From Chromatiales bacterium (GTDB lineage Bacteria > Pseudomonadota > Gammaproteobacteria > Steroidobacterales > Woeseiaceae), in assembly GCA_004282875.1 (NCBI GenBank), contig SHLT01000014.1:1-38476 (forward strand): a DNA stretch of 38,476 nt. Direction: 5' to 3'. Positions 31,263 through 38,476 of the stretch are shown piece by piece. The position numbers and the translations under genes are program-made. Under the pieces are notes generated by a model. The model was not told where the DNA came from. It saw only the letters and a list, made by a program, of their open reading frames with translations, and made no database searches. Each line of letters starts with the position of its first letter. Positions within the stretch are counted from its first letter, which is position 1.

Positions 31263-33611
31263 ATGGCTGCTGCATCAAGCAATAAGAACAATAGTGCGAA
31301 GACGATGACCTCACCCTGGCCTGAAGCTGAAAACGGCCCGATCGCGTTCCTGCTCGATATCCGCGATAACTTCGAGTCCGAACTCCTGCGCGAATGGGTA
31401 GAAGCCAATCGGCCGAACACGGCATCGACCCCGGCATATTCCTTTATCGATCTCCCGAAAGGGCGCGGAACAGGCTGGCTGGATGCCGTATCGGCGCATG
31501 AGGGTGCCGTATGGATGCACCCGCTGCGTATCGCGTGGCTGCCCGCGGAACGCACCTCCGGCCGTATTTCACTGCGGGACCTCTTTTATGGCCGCATTAC
31601 GCAGCCCGGCATGTTGCGGCGGCGATGGCTCGCGAAATTCAGACCTGAGAGGATTGCGTACGTCGTCGGCGACGGCGCCAGTCTCGACGATATGCGGGAA
31701 CGGTTTGCCGACGCCGAGACCAGCGTAGCCGGCACGGAGCTGTCGGAGTTCATTGTCAACCAGGCGCTGATCGCTCTGGAGCGGTCGGAGCGCGCAGTAC
31801 GTGGGGCGCGCTACAAGGTCCCGCGCATTCTCCACAGCGAGGTTTTCGCCAATGCGGAATTCAGAAACCTCATCGCGAATATCGCTCAGCAACGCGATCG
31901 GTCGGTGCATGATGTAAAAGGGGATGCCGCACGCTACCTGCGGGAAATGGCGGCGACGCAAACGCCCTTCACGCTTGAAATGATGAACGGGCTCTATCGG
32001 TCTGCGTGTCGCAGTCACCATCACGACGAAATTAACGTCGACCCGAGGCAGCTCGAAACCGTTGCGGAGACGATTGGCTCCCGCCCCGTTGTGTTCCTGA
32101 TCAGCCACAAGTCGATGCTGGATACGATGGCCCTGTCGCTGGTGCTGTTCGATGCAAACCTGCCATTGCCGCTAACGTTCGGCGGCATCAATCTGAACAA
32201 GCCTGGTCTCGGGGCATTTGCCCGTCGCGCCGGCATCATCTTCCTGCGACGTGCATTCCAGGACAACGAGATCTACAAAGCGACCTTTCGCCGCTACATC
32301 GATTACCTCATAGAAAAGCGCTTTTCCCTGCTGTGGGCGCTGGAGGGCACCCGCTCGCGCACCGGCAAGCTGCTGCCGCCGCGCTTCGGGCTGTTCAATT
32401 ACGTGCTCGAGTCGATTCTGAGAACCCGCCTGTACGACGTGACCTTCATTCCCGTCAGCGTTGCGTACGACCAGATTACCGAGGTCGAGGATTACTCGAT
32501 CGAGCAGCGCGGCCAGAAGAAGAAACCGGAGGGCATCACCTGGCCGCTCCGTTTCCTGCGACGTGGCCGCTCAAGAGGCCAGATTCACTTGCGCTTTGGC
32601 GAAGGGCTTACGATCCGCGAACTGGTCGAACCGGCAGAACTCGAGGCCGGCATCGACGATCAGCAGAAGCAGATACTCGTACCGACGCTGGCGTTTGAAG
32701 TCGCTGTCCGCATGAACGCGGCAACACCCATTACCGCCACGGCTATCGTGACGCTTATTCTTCTGGCCAGTGGCAACCGCGCTCAGAACCTGGCCGAGAT
32801 ACAGGCACTGGCCCGCGCCGGTGCGGCCCTGATCCGGCAGCGGCGCCTCGAAATCGTAGGCCGCTCCAACTTCAAGGATGCCGATGCCGTGCTCGCGACC
32901 CTTGCAGAGCTTCACGAGACCGGCATCGTCAGCTACCTCGACGAGGGTACCGAGAGACTCTACACAATCAGTGCCGACCAGCATCTGAACGCCGCCTACT
33001 ATCGCAACACGGCGATCCACTACTTCATTCTCGACGCCTTTGTTGAGATTGCGCTGCTGGACGCGGCGTCCGAGACGGGAACACCGCGTGAGACCTTCTT
33101 CGCTCGCACCAGCGCTCTCAGGGAACTCTTCAAGTTCGAGTTCTATCTGCCCCGGCGCGCCAACTACCGGAAGGAAATCGAGAAGCGCGCACAGGATCGA
33201 TTTGCCGACTGGGAGGGTGCCATTCGGGACGGTGATGCGGGCATGCAGAAGGCCTTCGAAGAGGCCCGGCTTCTCGTCGCCCATGCCATTCTGCGCTCGT
33301 TTGTCGATGCGTATCGCGTGGCGGCGAGCGTTCTCGCTATCGCCGGCCCGGATGCCTTCGACGACAAGAACGCTTTCCTTTCGCAATGCCTGAAGAGCGG
33401 TAAACAGGAGCTGCTCCAGGGGAGAGTGTTCTCGGCCGAGTCGATTTCAAAAACGCTGTATGAATCAGGGTGGAAGCTGGCCGGTTACAGGGGGCTGCTT
33501 GCGGCGGACCAGGCTGAAGCGCGCCACGATTTCCACCAGGAGCTTCGCCGCATCAACAAGCGACTGGACGAGATTCTGGCGATGACCCTCGCGCGGGCCG
33601 ACGACCCGTAG
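31263..33611 (+). CDS. PlsB-type glycerol-3-phosphate 1-O-acyltransferase
   Basis: 782 residues, against 807 in E. coli PlsB. The acyltransferase blocks are in order: H282-KSML-D287 (the HX4D catalytic pair, in ISHKSMLD), GIIFLRRAF, EGTRSRTG (from E361) and FIPVSVAYDQI. The long C-terminal helical region is also PlsB-like. It would transfer an acyl chain to position 1 of glycerol-3-phosphate, the first step of phospholipid synthesis, at the inner-membrane surface. AAGGA lies about nine bases before the ATG. The M48 peptidase gene follows after 6 bases and the MATE gene after that, forming an operon. As the protein is divergent from enterobacterial PlsB, acyl-acceptor choice is not certain. 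Confidence 0.86.
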   Translation: MAAASSNKNNSAKTMTSPWPEAENGPIAFLLDIRDNFESELLREWVEANRPNTASTPAYSFIDLPKGRGTGWLDAVSAHEGAVWMHPLRIAWLPAERTSGRISLRDLFYGRITQPGMLRRRWLAKFRPERIAYVVGDGASLDDMRERFADAETSVAGTELSEFIVNQALIALERSERAVRGARYKVPRILHSEVFANAEFRNLIANIAQQRDRSVHDVKGDAARYLREMAATQTPFTLEMMNGLYRSACRSHHHDEINVDPRQLETVAETIGSRPVVFLISHKSMLDTMALSLVLFDANLPLPLTFGGINLNKPGLGAFARRAGIIFLRRAFQDNEIYKATFRRYIDYLIEKRFSLLWALEGTRSRTGKLLPPRFGLFNYVLESILRTRLYDVTFIPVSVAYDQITEVEDYSIEQRGQKKKPEGITWPLRFLRRGRSRGQIHLRFGEGLTIRELVEPAELEAGIDDQQKQILVPTLAFEVAVRMNAATPITATAIVTLILLASGNRAQNLAEIQALARAGAALIRQRRLEIVGRSNFKDADAVLATLAELHETGIVSYLDEGTERLYTISADQHLNAAYYRNTAIHYFILDAFVEIALLDAASETGTPRETFFARTSALRELFKFEFYLPRRANYRKEIEKRAQDRFADWEGAIRDGDAGMQKAFEEARLLVAHAILRSFVDAYRVAASVLAIAGPDAFDDKNAFLSQCLKSGKQELLQGRVFSAESISKTLYESGWKLAGYRGLLAADQAEARHDFHQELRRINKRLDEILAMTLARADDP

Positions 33612-33617
33612 GCGGGG

Positions 33618-34445
33618 ATGGCTGATTACGTACACACAGTTGACGCAGACGAGCAGGCGAAGATCGCCAGCTTCCTGCGCTGGTTTGCAATAGGCTCCGC
33701 GCTTTTCATCGCCGCGATTATTGCCCTGTTCGTGACGGCCGATCGCTGGCTGCGTTTGATCAGCATCGAATCGGAACGTCGCTTTATCGAGCCCTACATC
33801 AACCTGCTGGTTGAGAGCGATATTGTTGAGAGCGACCCGGTGCTGCAAGCCTATGTCGGCGACCTCGCCAGGGACCTGCACGCCCAACTGGGCGACGACC
33901 GTGAGCTGGACCTCCGCGTCTTCGTCGTCGAAGGCGACATGGTCAATGCCTTTGCCACGCTGGGCGGCTACATCTTCGTGTTCGATAGTCTCATCGAAGC
34001 CGTCGAGGACGAGAACAGCCTGGCGATGGTCCTGGGGCATGAAATCGCGCATGTGCATCATCGCGACCCGCTACTGGGCACAGGCCGGGCGATGCTGATC
34101 CAGCTCGCATTGTCGACGTTTTCCGGCAATGGCCTTGACCCGAATACGGTCAATGTCGGCAGCGATGTCATTCTCAACCAATACAGCCGCGAGCAGGAAC
34201 TGGCCGCCGACGAACTCGCGCTGCAGCTCGTGCAGGACCGGTATGAGCATGTCGGTGGCGCGACGCGTCTGTTTGAAATCATCGGGAACGATCTCGAGGA
34301 TGTGCAGTTCGCGGAATTTCTGTCGACGCACCCCGCCACGGATGCACGTATCGAGCGGATTGAAGCACTGACCGCCGAACACGGCTGGCCCATCGGCGAA
34401 CTCACGCCCTACCCCGACGCAGTCCTTGAAGCGCTTCGCCAGTGA
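33618..34445 (+). CDS. M48-family membrane metallopeptidase
   Basis: 275 residues. One membrane segment near the N terminus (residues 22-40) is followed by the peptidase domain. Zinc ligands are H141 and H145 in HEIAHVHHRDP and probably E194 in REQELAADELA; NAFATLGGYIFVFDSLI is the usual substrate-groove strand, and LSTHPATDARIERI is the conserved M48 C-terminal motif. Relatives (HtpX, BepA/LoiP) handle membrane or outer-membrane protein quality control. It starts 6 bases after the PlsB-like stop, with AGGCGGGG overlapping that stop as its probable ribosome binding site. The catalytic site is complete. Confidence 0.9.
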   Translation: MADYVHTVDADEQAKIASFLRWFAIGSALFIAAIIALFVTADRWLRLISIESERRFIEPYINLLVESDIVESDPVLQAYVGDLARDLHAQLGDDRELDLRVFVVEGDMVNAFATLGGYIFVFDSLIEAVEDENSLAMVLGHEIAHVHHRDPLLGTGRAMLIQLALSTFSGNGLDPNTVNVGSDVILNQYSREQELAADELALQLVQDRYEHVGGATRLFEIIGNDLEDVQFAEFLSTHPATDARIERIEALTAEHGWPIGELTPYPDAVLEALRQ

Positions 34446-34461
34446 TGCGAGTGAGCCCATA

Positions 34462-35838
34462 GTGGCCTACAGACAGCACTTCAGTCTGCGGACGCTTGGC
34501 GAACTCATGCGCCTCGCGCTGCCGATGGTGGTATCACAGGGCACGTTCGCCGTAATGATCTTCACAGACCGCTATTTCATGTCGCAGATCGACCCTGTGC
34601 ACATGGCCGCGGCGCTGGGCGGCGGCGTGGCGTCGTTTTTCTCATTCTGTTTCTTTGTCGGGTTGTTTTCCTACGCCAACGCGATGGCCGCGCAGTACCT
34701 GGGCGCCGGTGAACCCAAAAAATGCCCGAAAGTCGTCACGCAGGGACTGATCATGACCGTCATGAGCGCGCCGTTCCTGACGCTCATCACGTTCCTCGTT
34801 GCCGGTGTTTTCGCGGGCATGGGACACGATCCGGCACAGGTCGAGCTGGAACGCACGTACTACCTGATCCTGATGTCGGGCGCGCTCATCACCCTGGCCA
34901 AGGTCTGTATCTCGTCGTATTTTGCGGGCATAGGCCGAACCCATGTCGTCATGATTTGTGATGTTTTTGGCCTGATCATCAACATACCGCTTTGCTACGT
35001 GATGGTGTTCGGCAAACTCGGCTTCCCGGCACTGGGGATTATTGGCGCCGGCATCTCCACGGTTGTCGCGACTCTGCTCGCATTCCTGCTCTTTGTCATC
35101 TTCTACTTTCGCAAGGAACACCGGGACACGTTCGGAGTCAGCCAGTCGTTCTCGCTTGAGACCAGGATCTTGCGGCGCTTCTGGAGGCTCGGGTTTCCGT
35201 CCGGGCTGGAACTGTTCCTGAACGTCGCCGCGTTCAACCTGTTTCTGCTTATGTTCCAGTCTTACGGCGTCGCTGAGGCTGCTGCAGCTGCCATCGTTTT
35301 TAACTGGGACATCCTCTCCTTCGTGCCGATGATCGGGCTGCACGTCGGCATCATCAGCATGATCGGGCGCTTCGTTGGCGCAAGAGACATGGCGCGCACA
35401 AATGAAGTCATGACCGCGGCGTTTGCCGTCGCCCTGGCCTATGGTGTCTTTCTCGCCACGACCTACATAGTGTTTCGCTTCCCGCTCGTCGAGGTGTTCG
35501 CACCGCCATCCGGCGACTTCTCCGCCATTCGAAACCTGTCCGCGTTCATGATGATCGGCCTGTCCAGCTACGTGCTCGCCGATGCGATTATTCTCGTATC
35601 AGGCGGCGTACTGCGTGGAGCCGGCGATACTCGCTGGCTCATGGTGGCATCGGTTACCCTGCACTGGGCGATGCTCGTTGCCCAGTTCTTCATTATTCGC
35701 GTGTTCGGTTTCAGTCCCAAAGTGTCATGGCTCGCGTTCGTGGTGATGATCCTCGCGATTGCCGTGGTCTATGCGTGGCGTCTCAAGAGTGGACGCTGGC
35801 GTGATCCGGAGGCCCTGGAAAGGGTCATGGCCGAATGA
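34462..35838 (+). CDS. MATE-family multidrug/cation antiporter
   Basis: 458 residues from a GTG at 34462 (MAYRQHFSLRTLGELMRLALPMVVSQ), 16 bases after the M48 stop; an ATG at 34507 is an alternative that shortens the N-terminal cytosolic tail. Twelve membrane segments in two related halves are visible, with the typical LALPMVVSQ opening, GLFSYANAMAAQYLGAG in the first half and the counterpart IGLHVGIISMIGRFVGAR in the second, and a late GGVLRGAGDTRW motif. MATE proteins expel cationic or aromatic compounds with sodium or proton exchange. Substrate is unknown. It is last in the PlsB-M48-MATE operon. Confidence 0.9.
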   Translation: MAYRQHFSLRTLGELMRLALPMVVSQGTFAVMIFTDRYFMSQIDPVHMAAALGGGVASFFSFCFFVGLFSYANAMAAQYLGAGEPKKCPKVVTQGLIMTVMSAPFLTLITFLVAGVFAGMGHDPAQVELERTYYLILMSGALITLAKVCISSYFAGIGRTHVVMICDVFGLIINIPLCYVMVFGKLGFPALGIIGAGISTVVATLLAFLLFVIFYFRKEHRDTFGVSQSFSLETRILRRFWRLGFPSGLELFLNVAAFNLFLLMFQSYGVAEAAAAAIVFNWDILSFVPMIGLHVGIISMIGRFVGARDMARTNEVMTAAFAVALAYGVFLATTYIVFRFPLVEVFAPPSGDFSAIRNLSAFMMIGLSSYVLADAIILVSGGVLRGAGDTRWLMVASVTLHWAMLVAQFFIIRVFGFSPKVSWLAFVVMILAIAVVYAWRLKSGRWRDPEALERVMAE

Positions 35839-35854
35839 AACGCTTTGCTACTTT

Positions 35855-35930
35855 GGCGCAAATACGCCGGGCTGTAAATACGAGCTTCCTCTTAGGCAAA
35901 CCACCGTATCGCTTGGCTGCTTTTCCGGCG
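35855..35930 (+). other. Possible structured leader of the small gene at 35970
   Basis: GGCG (35855-35858) can pair with CGCC (35865-35868), or CGCCGG (35865-35870) can pair with CCGGCG (35925-35930); the two choices exclude each other. Between them ATACG (35878-35882) can pair with CGTAT (35905-35909). A weak promoter (TTGGCG, 16 bases, TAAATA) would start transcription too late to include the first arm, so the model is tentative. Confidence 0.25.
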
Positions 35931-35969
35931 CTAGTGTCAATTGTCCGGTGGTGATCCGGAGGATGTATC

Positions 35970-36206
35970 GTGGCTACGTTTACAAGAGAAGATGTTGTAC
36001 GACTGTGTCCCGGAAACCAGGCTCATACGGTCGTCGAACTATTGGAAACCAAGGCGAGTATTGCTGAGCTCGACGCCGCCGTGCAGCTGTTGCACGACGC
36101 CGACGAGGGCCTGATCGACGTTCAGCGAGAGCATGGCGACCAGATAAACGGGTTGCTGGTGATCCTTCGCAGGTCGGAGATATCACTCCCGGAGGTGGAG
36201 CCTTAG
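35970..36206 (+). CDS. Small hypothetical protein
   Basis: 78 residues from a GTG at 35970, supported by a CCGGAGG ribosome binding site seven bases upstream. The product is acidic and mostly helical (HTVVELLETKASIAELDAAV, then LLHDADEGLIDVQREHG), with one cysteine and no membrane segment or signal peptide. I recognise no family. It stands alone between the MATE gene (131 bases before) and the TPR gene (78 bases after), all on the same strand. Strong ribosome binding site and even codon use argue that it is real. Confidence 0.6.
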   Translation: MATFTREDVVRLCPGNQAHTVVELLETKASIAELDAAVQLLHDADEGLIDVQREHGDQINGLLVILRRSEISLPEVEP

Positions 36207-36284
36207 CGCGGCAGGTCGCGGACAAGTAGCGCCCTGTTTCTGGCAGTATGGTTTCACTCGAGGGTAGCCCATGGTTTCTGCTTC

Positions 36285-38330
36285 ATGAAATTCTGGTCGG
36301 AACTGCGGCGCCGCAACGTGTTGCGCATGGCCGCGCTCTACCTGGTGTCGGCGTGGCTGATACTGCAGGTGACGGAAGTCGTGTCGGGCCTGATCGAGAT
36401 TCCCGACTGGGTCGGCCCGCTCGTGCTCGCGATGCTCGCAATCGGCCTGCCGATCGCGTTGGTTCTTGCGTGGTTTTTCGAGATCACAGAGTCCGGTATC
36501 ACGCGCGACGCGGGTGACGCGGCGACAGCGGAAGCCGCCCTGGGCGGGCGCAGGCTGAATTTCGTCATCATGTCGATGCTTGTCGCGGCGGTTCTTGTTT
36601 TTGCGTGGCTCACGTGGTGGCCGGATCGAATAGTGGAGAAGTCCATTGCGGTCCTGGCGTTCGACAACATGAGCGACGATCCGGCCCAGGAGTACTTTTC
36701 CGACGGCATGTCGGAGGAAATTCTCGGTACGCTCACGGGATTTCCGGAGCTGTCCGTCATTTCCCGTTCGTCGTCGTTCTCGTTCAAGGGCAGGAATCTC
36801 GACGCACCGACAATAGCGCGACAGCTGGGCGTGGCGCACATCCTCGAGGGCTCTGTGCGCAAGTCCGGCAACCAGGTTCGAATCTCGGCGCAACTCATCG
36901 ACGCGTCGACCGACTCGCACCTGTGGTCGGGAACCTATGAGCGCGAACTGACGGCAGCAAACGTCTTCGACATCCAGTCGCAAATAGCACGCAGCATCGC
37001 CGAGGCCCTGAACGCTGTGCTTGCGGACGGCGAGAACGCCGCTGTTCCCCGCTTTCCTACCGAGAACCTGGAGGCGCTGGAGGCCTACCTGCTTGGCAAG
37101 CAGCAGATGGCGCTGCGGACGCGGCAGGGGTTGACCACAGCGCTCGCGCAGTTCCAGAAAGCGATCGGTCTCGACGCCGGCTTCGCGCCAGCATACCTCG
37201 GCCTGGCCGATGCCAACCTGCTGCTGAATTACAACGGTCACTTGCCGCTGGACGAGGCGCTGCGGCATGCCAGGCCTGCGATCGAACGAGCCATTGATCT
37301 CGACGACCGCTTTGGTGCCGCCTACGCGTCGCTCGGACTCCTGCGCAGCATGCAGGGTGATGTCCGTGGTGCGGAGTCCGCGTTGTCCCGCGCGATTGCG
37401 CTGGATCCGAACAACACCAAGGCGTATCACTGGTATGGGGACATGCTGATTTACGGCATCGGTGATCCGGGCGCGGCCATTCCGATGTTGCGCAAGGCAC
37501 GTGAGCTGGACCCGCTGTCACCCGTTATCGTCGTTACGCTCGGCGAAGCCCTCAGCAGTACCGGTGACCTGGCAGAGGGACTGCGGCTGTATCGCAAAGC
37601 CCTGGCGATCGACCCCAATTTCCTTAGCGCATTCAACTGGGTCGGCATGGCGTACTTGTCACTGGGAGACGGCGAAAACGCCGCCTACTGGCTGGCAGAA
37701 GGCGCGAGCCGGGCACCGGACGAGTTCCGGACGAACGCCGGCCTGGCATTCGTGTACCGGTTCCGTGGCGAAGAAGAGCGCGCCGTCGCCATTGCTCGCC
37801 GGCTACAGACGATTGCGCCGGGCAACAACGCATCGCTCGTAACGCTGGTCAGTTTCGCCCGCTACGAAGAGGCTATTGAATACGCTGAAGTCGACTGGCC
37901 TGGGCTGTCGTGCCGGGGCCCGCCCGACGTGCGACGCACCAACATCTTCCAGGCAATGAACCTGTCGCTTGCCTATGAACGAACCGGACAACAGGCGTGC
38001 TCGGAAGCTTTGTTGACCGGGATACTCGAGCTCGTGACCGGCCAACCGGGGCTGAGCGCGCGTGCCTTCGGCTTCCTCGACGCCGAAGTCTACGCCAGGC
38101 AGGGCAAGCTAGAGCAGGCGCTTGCCACGCTACGTGCAAGCGTAGACTCGGGAATGCGCGCACAGTGGATGATGCAGGTCGACCAAAGCCCGCACATGGA
38201 TGGATTGCGCGAGCTTCCTGAATTCAGCGTGATACAAAAAGAAGTGCTTGCAGATCTCGCCCGGCAACTCGCCGTTGTCCGAGAGATGGAAGCCCGCGGT
38301 GAGCTCGCCGCCGCCCCCGTAACGCCCTGA
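36285..38330 (+). CDS. Membrane protein with TolB/FlgO-like domain and TPR repeats
   Basis: 681 residues. The N terminus (FWSELRRRNVLRMAALYLVSAWLILQV) is a signature shared by many gammaproteobacterial TPR and cyclase-like proteins. Membrane segments lie near 13-34, 43-65 and 92-112. Residues 118-235 form a TolB/FlgO-like module: SIAVLAFDNMSDDPAQEYFSDG, then RSSSFSFKGRN, ILEGSVRKSGNQVRISAQLID and WSGTYEREL. From about 250 to 600 there are several TPR-type helix pairs (AIGLDAGFAPAYLGLADA, AIALDPNNTKAYHWYGDM, ALAIDPNFLSAFNWVGMA). It is probably a periplasm-facing scaffold; function unknown. No winged-helix or cyclase domain is attached, unlike some relatives. Confidence 0.85.
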   Translation: MKFWSELRRRNVLRMAALYLVSAWLILQVTEVVSGLIEIPDWVGPLVLAMLAIGLPIALVLAWFFEITESGITRDAGDAATAEAALGGRRLNFVIMSMLVAAVLVFAWLTWWPDRIVEKSIAVLAFDNMSDDPAQEYFSDGMSEEILGTLTGFPELSVISRSSSFSFKGRNLDAPTIARQLGVAHILEGSVRKSGNQVRISAQLIDASTDSHLWSGTYERELTAANVFDIQSQIARSIAEALNAVLADGENAAVPRFPTENLEALEAYLLGKQQMALRTRQGLTTALAQFQKAIGLDAGFAPAYLGLADANLLLNYNGHLPLDEALRHARPAIERAIDLDDRFGAAYASLGLLRSMQGDVRGAESALSRAIALDPNNTKAYHWYGDMLIYGIGDPGAAIPMLRKARELDPLSPVIVVTLGEALSSTGDLAEGLRLYRKALAIDPNFLSAFNWVGMAYLSLGDGENAAYWLAEGASRAPDEFRTNAGLAFVYRFRGEEERAVAIARRLQTIAPGNNASLVTLVSFARYEEAIEYAEVDWPGLSCRGPPDVRRTNIFQAMNLSLAYERTGQQACSEALLTGILELVTGQPGLSARAFGFLDAEVYARQGKLEQALATLRASVDSGMRAQWMMQVDQSPHMDGLRELPEFSVIQKEVLADLARQLAVVREMEARGELAAAPVTP

Positions 38331-38380
38331 TAAGGACGCTACTGTGCCTTGGCGATTGCAACGGGTCGGTATGATCGCGT

Positions 38381-38476
38381 TCAAGCTCGAGCTGGGAAGC
38401 CCCTCGAAATGAGCAAGGCCGCGGTGCCGTACAGGACCAGCGCCAGCACGATCACCGCGTTGAATCCGAACTGGAT
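38381..38476 (-). CDS. 3' end of a membrane-protein gene (truncated by the window)
   Basis: The last 31 codons of a minus-strand frame open through the right edge. They encode a hydrophobic segment (FNAVIVLALVLYGTAALLIS) followed by a short basic tail and TGA at 38381-38383. It converges on the TPR gene with a 50-base gap. Family cannot be told from so little. Confidence 0.5.
   Translation of the reverse strand: MQFGFNAVIVLALVLYGTAALLISRGFPARA

Noticed and set aside
35839-35969. c-di-GMP-I (GEMM) riboswitch
   Set aside because: GGCAAACC and GCGCAAA pieces are present but in reversed order and without the GGGACGCAAAGCC block, so the known consensus is not met.
36183-37430. Minus-strand open frame of 415 codons
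   Set aside because: Antisense to the TolB/TPR gene; Arg/Gln-rich with no domain.
1-38476. Genomic island, prophage or defence island
   Set aside because: No integrase, transposase, tRNA or att-like repeats, and base composition looks even; the genes are mostly housekeeping or envelope functions.

Overview
The window reads as chromosomal DNA from a high-GC gammaproteobacterium. RdgC, a PlsB-type acyltransferase, MtfA, MscL, a CmpX-like channel, and a DUF1302/DUF1329/YCF48/RND cassette fit an environmental (possibly marine, Woeseia- or Chromatiales-like) lineage, but I could not test this. Coding density is very high. No gene-free stretch exceeds 300 bases; the longest are 12758-12991 and 6276-6477. 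I saw no tRNA, rRNA, CRISPR array, insertion sequence or phage gene.

Layout. 1-2661: Pat-like acyl-CoA synthetase/GNAT fusion, cut by the left edge. 2710-3885: MFS-type transporter, convergent with 3882-6275, a CASTOR/POLLUX-type channel with RCK-like domains. 6478-7365: rdgC. 11106 down to 7414 (minus): ABC exporter operon (ATPase, two ABC-2 permeases, small membrane protein). 11223-12242: DRG-like GTPase with a TGS domain, convergent with a secreted DUF4920 protein. 12992-19811: four tightly packed genes for an envelope system (DUF1302, DUF1329, YCF48-like, RND/MMPL). 19970-21243: dodecin, DUF937 and DUF4332 genes, closed by a terminator.

21313-28897 is the most interesting part. A CmpX-like TM-helix protein is followed by Hpt, OmpR-type regulator, coiled-coil protein, a membrane OmpA protein with a roadblock/longin-like cytosolic region, a Rab-like small GTPase, a hybrid histidine kinase, and then mscL. 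The four phosphorelay modules (kinase H, receiver D, Hpt H, regulator D) are all present. The GTPase overlaps its neighbours on both sides. I infer a signalling machine that links the cell wall or membrane, through a small GTPase, to a phosphorelay and transcription.

29052-31136 (minus): a two-domain fasciclin protein and the MtfA peptidase. 31263-35838: PlsB-like acyltransferase, M48 membrane metallopeptidase and MATE exporter in one operon. 35970-36206: a small orphan gene behind a possibly structured leader. 36285-38330: a membrane TolB/FlgO-like TPR protein. 38381-38476 (minus): the 3' end of a membrane-protein gene.
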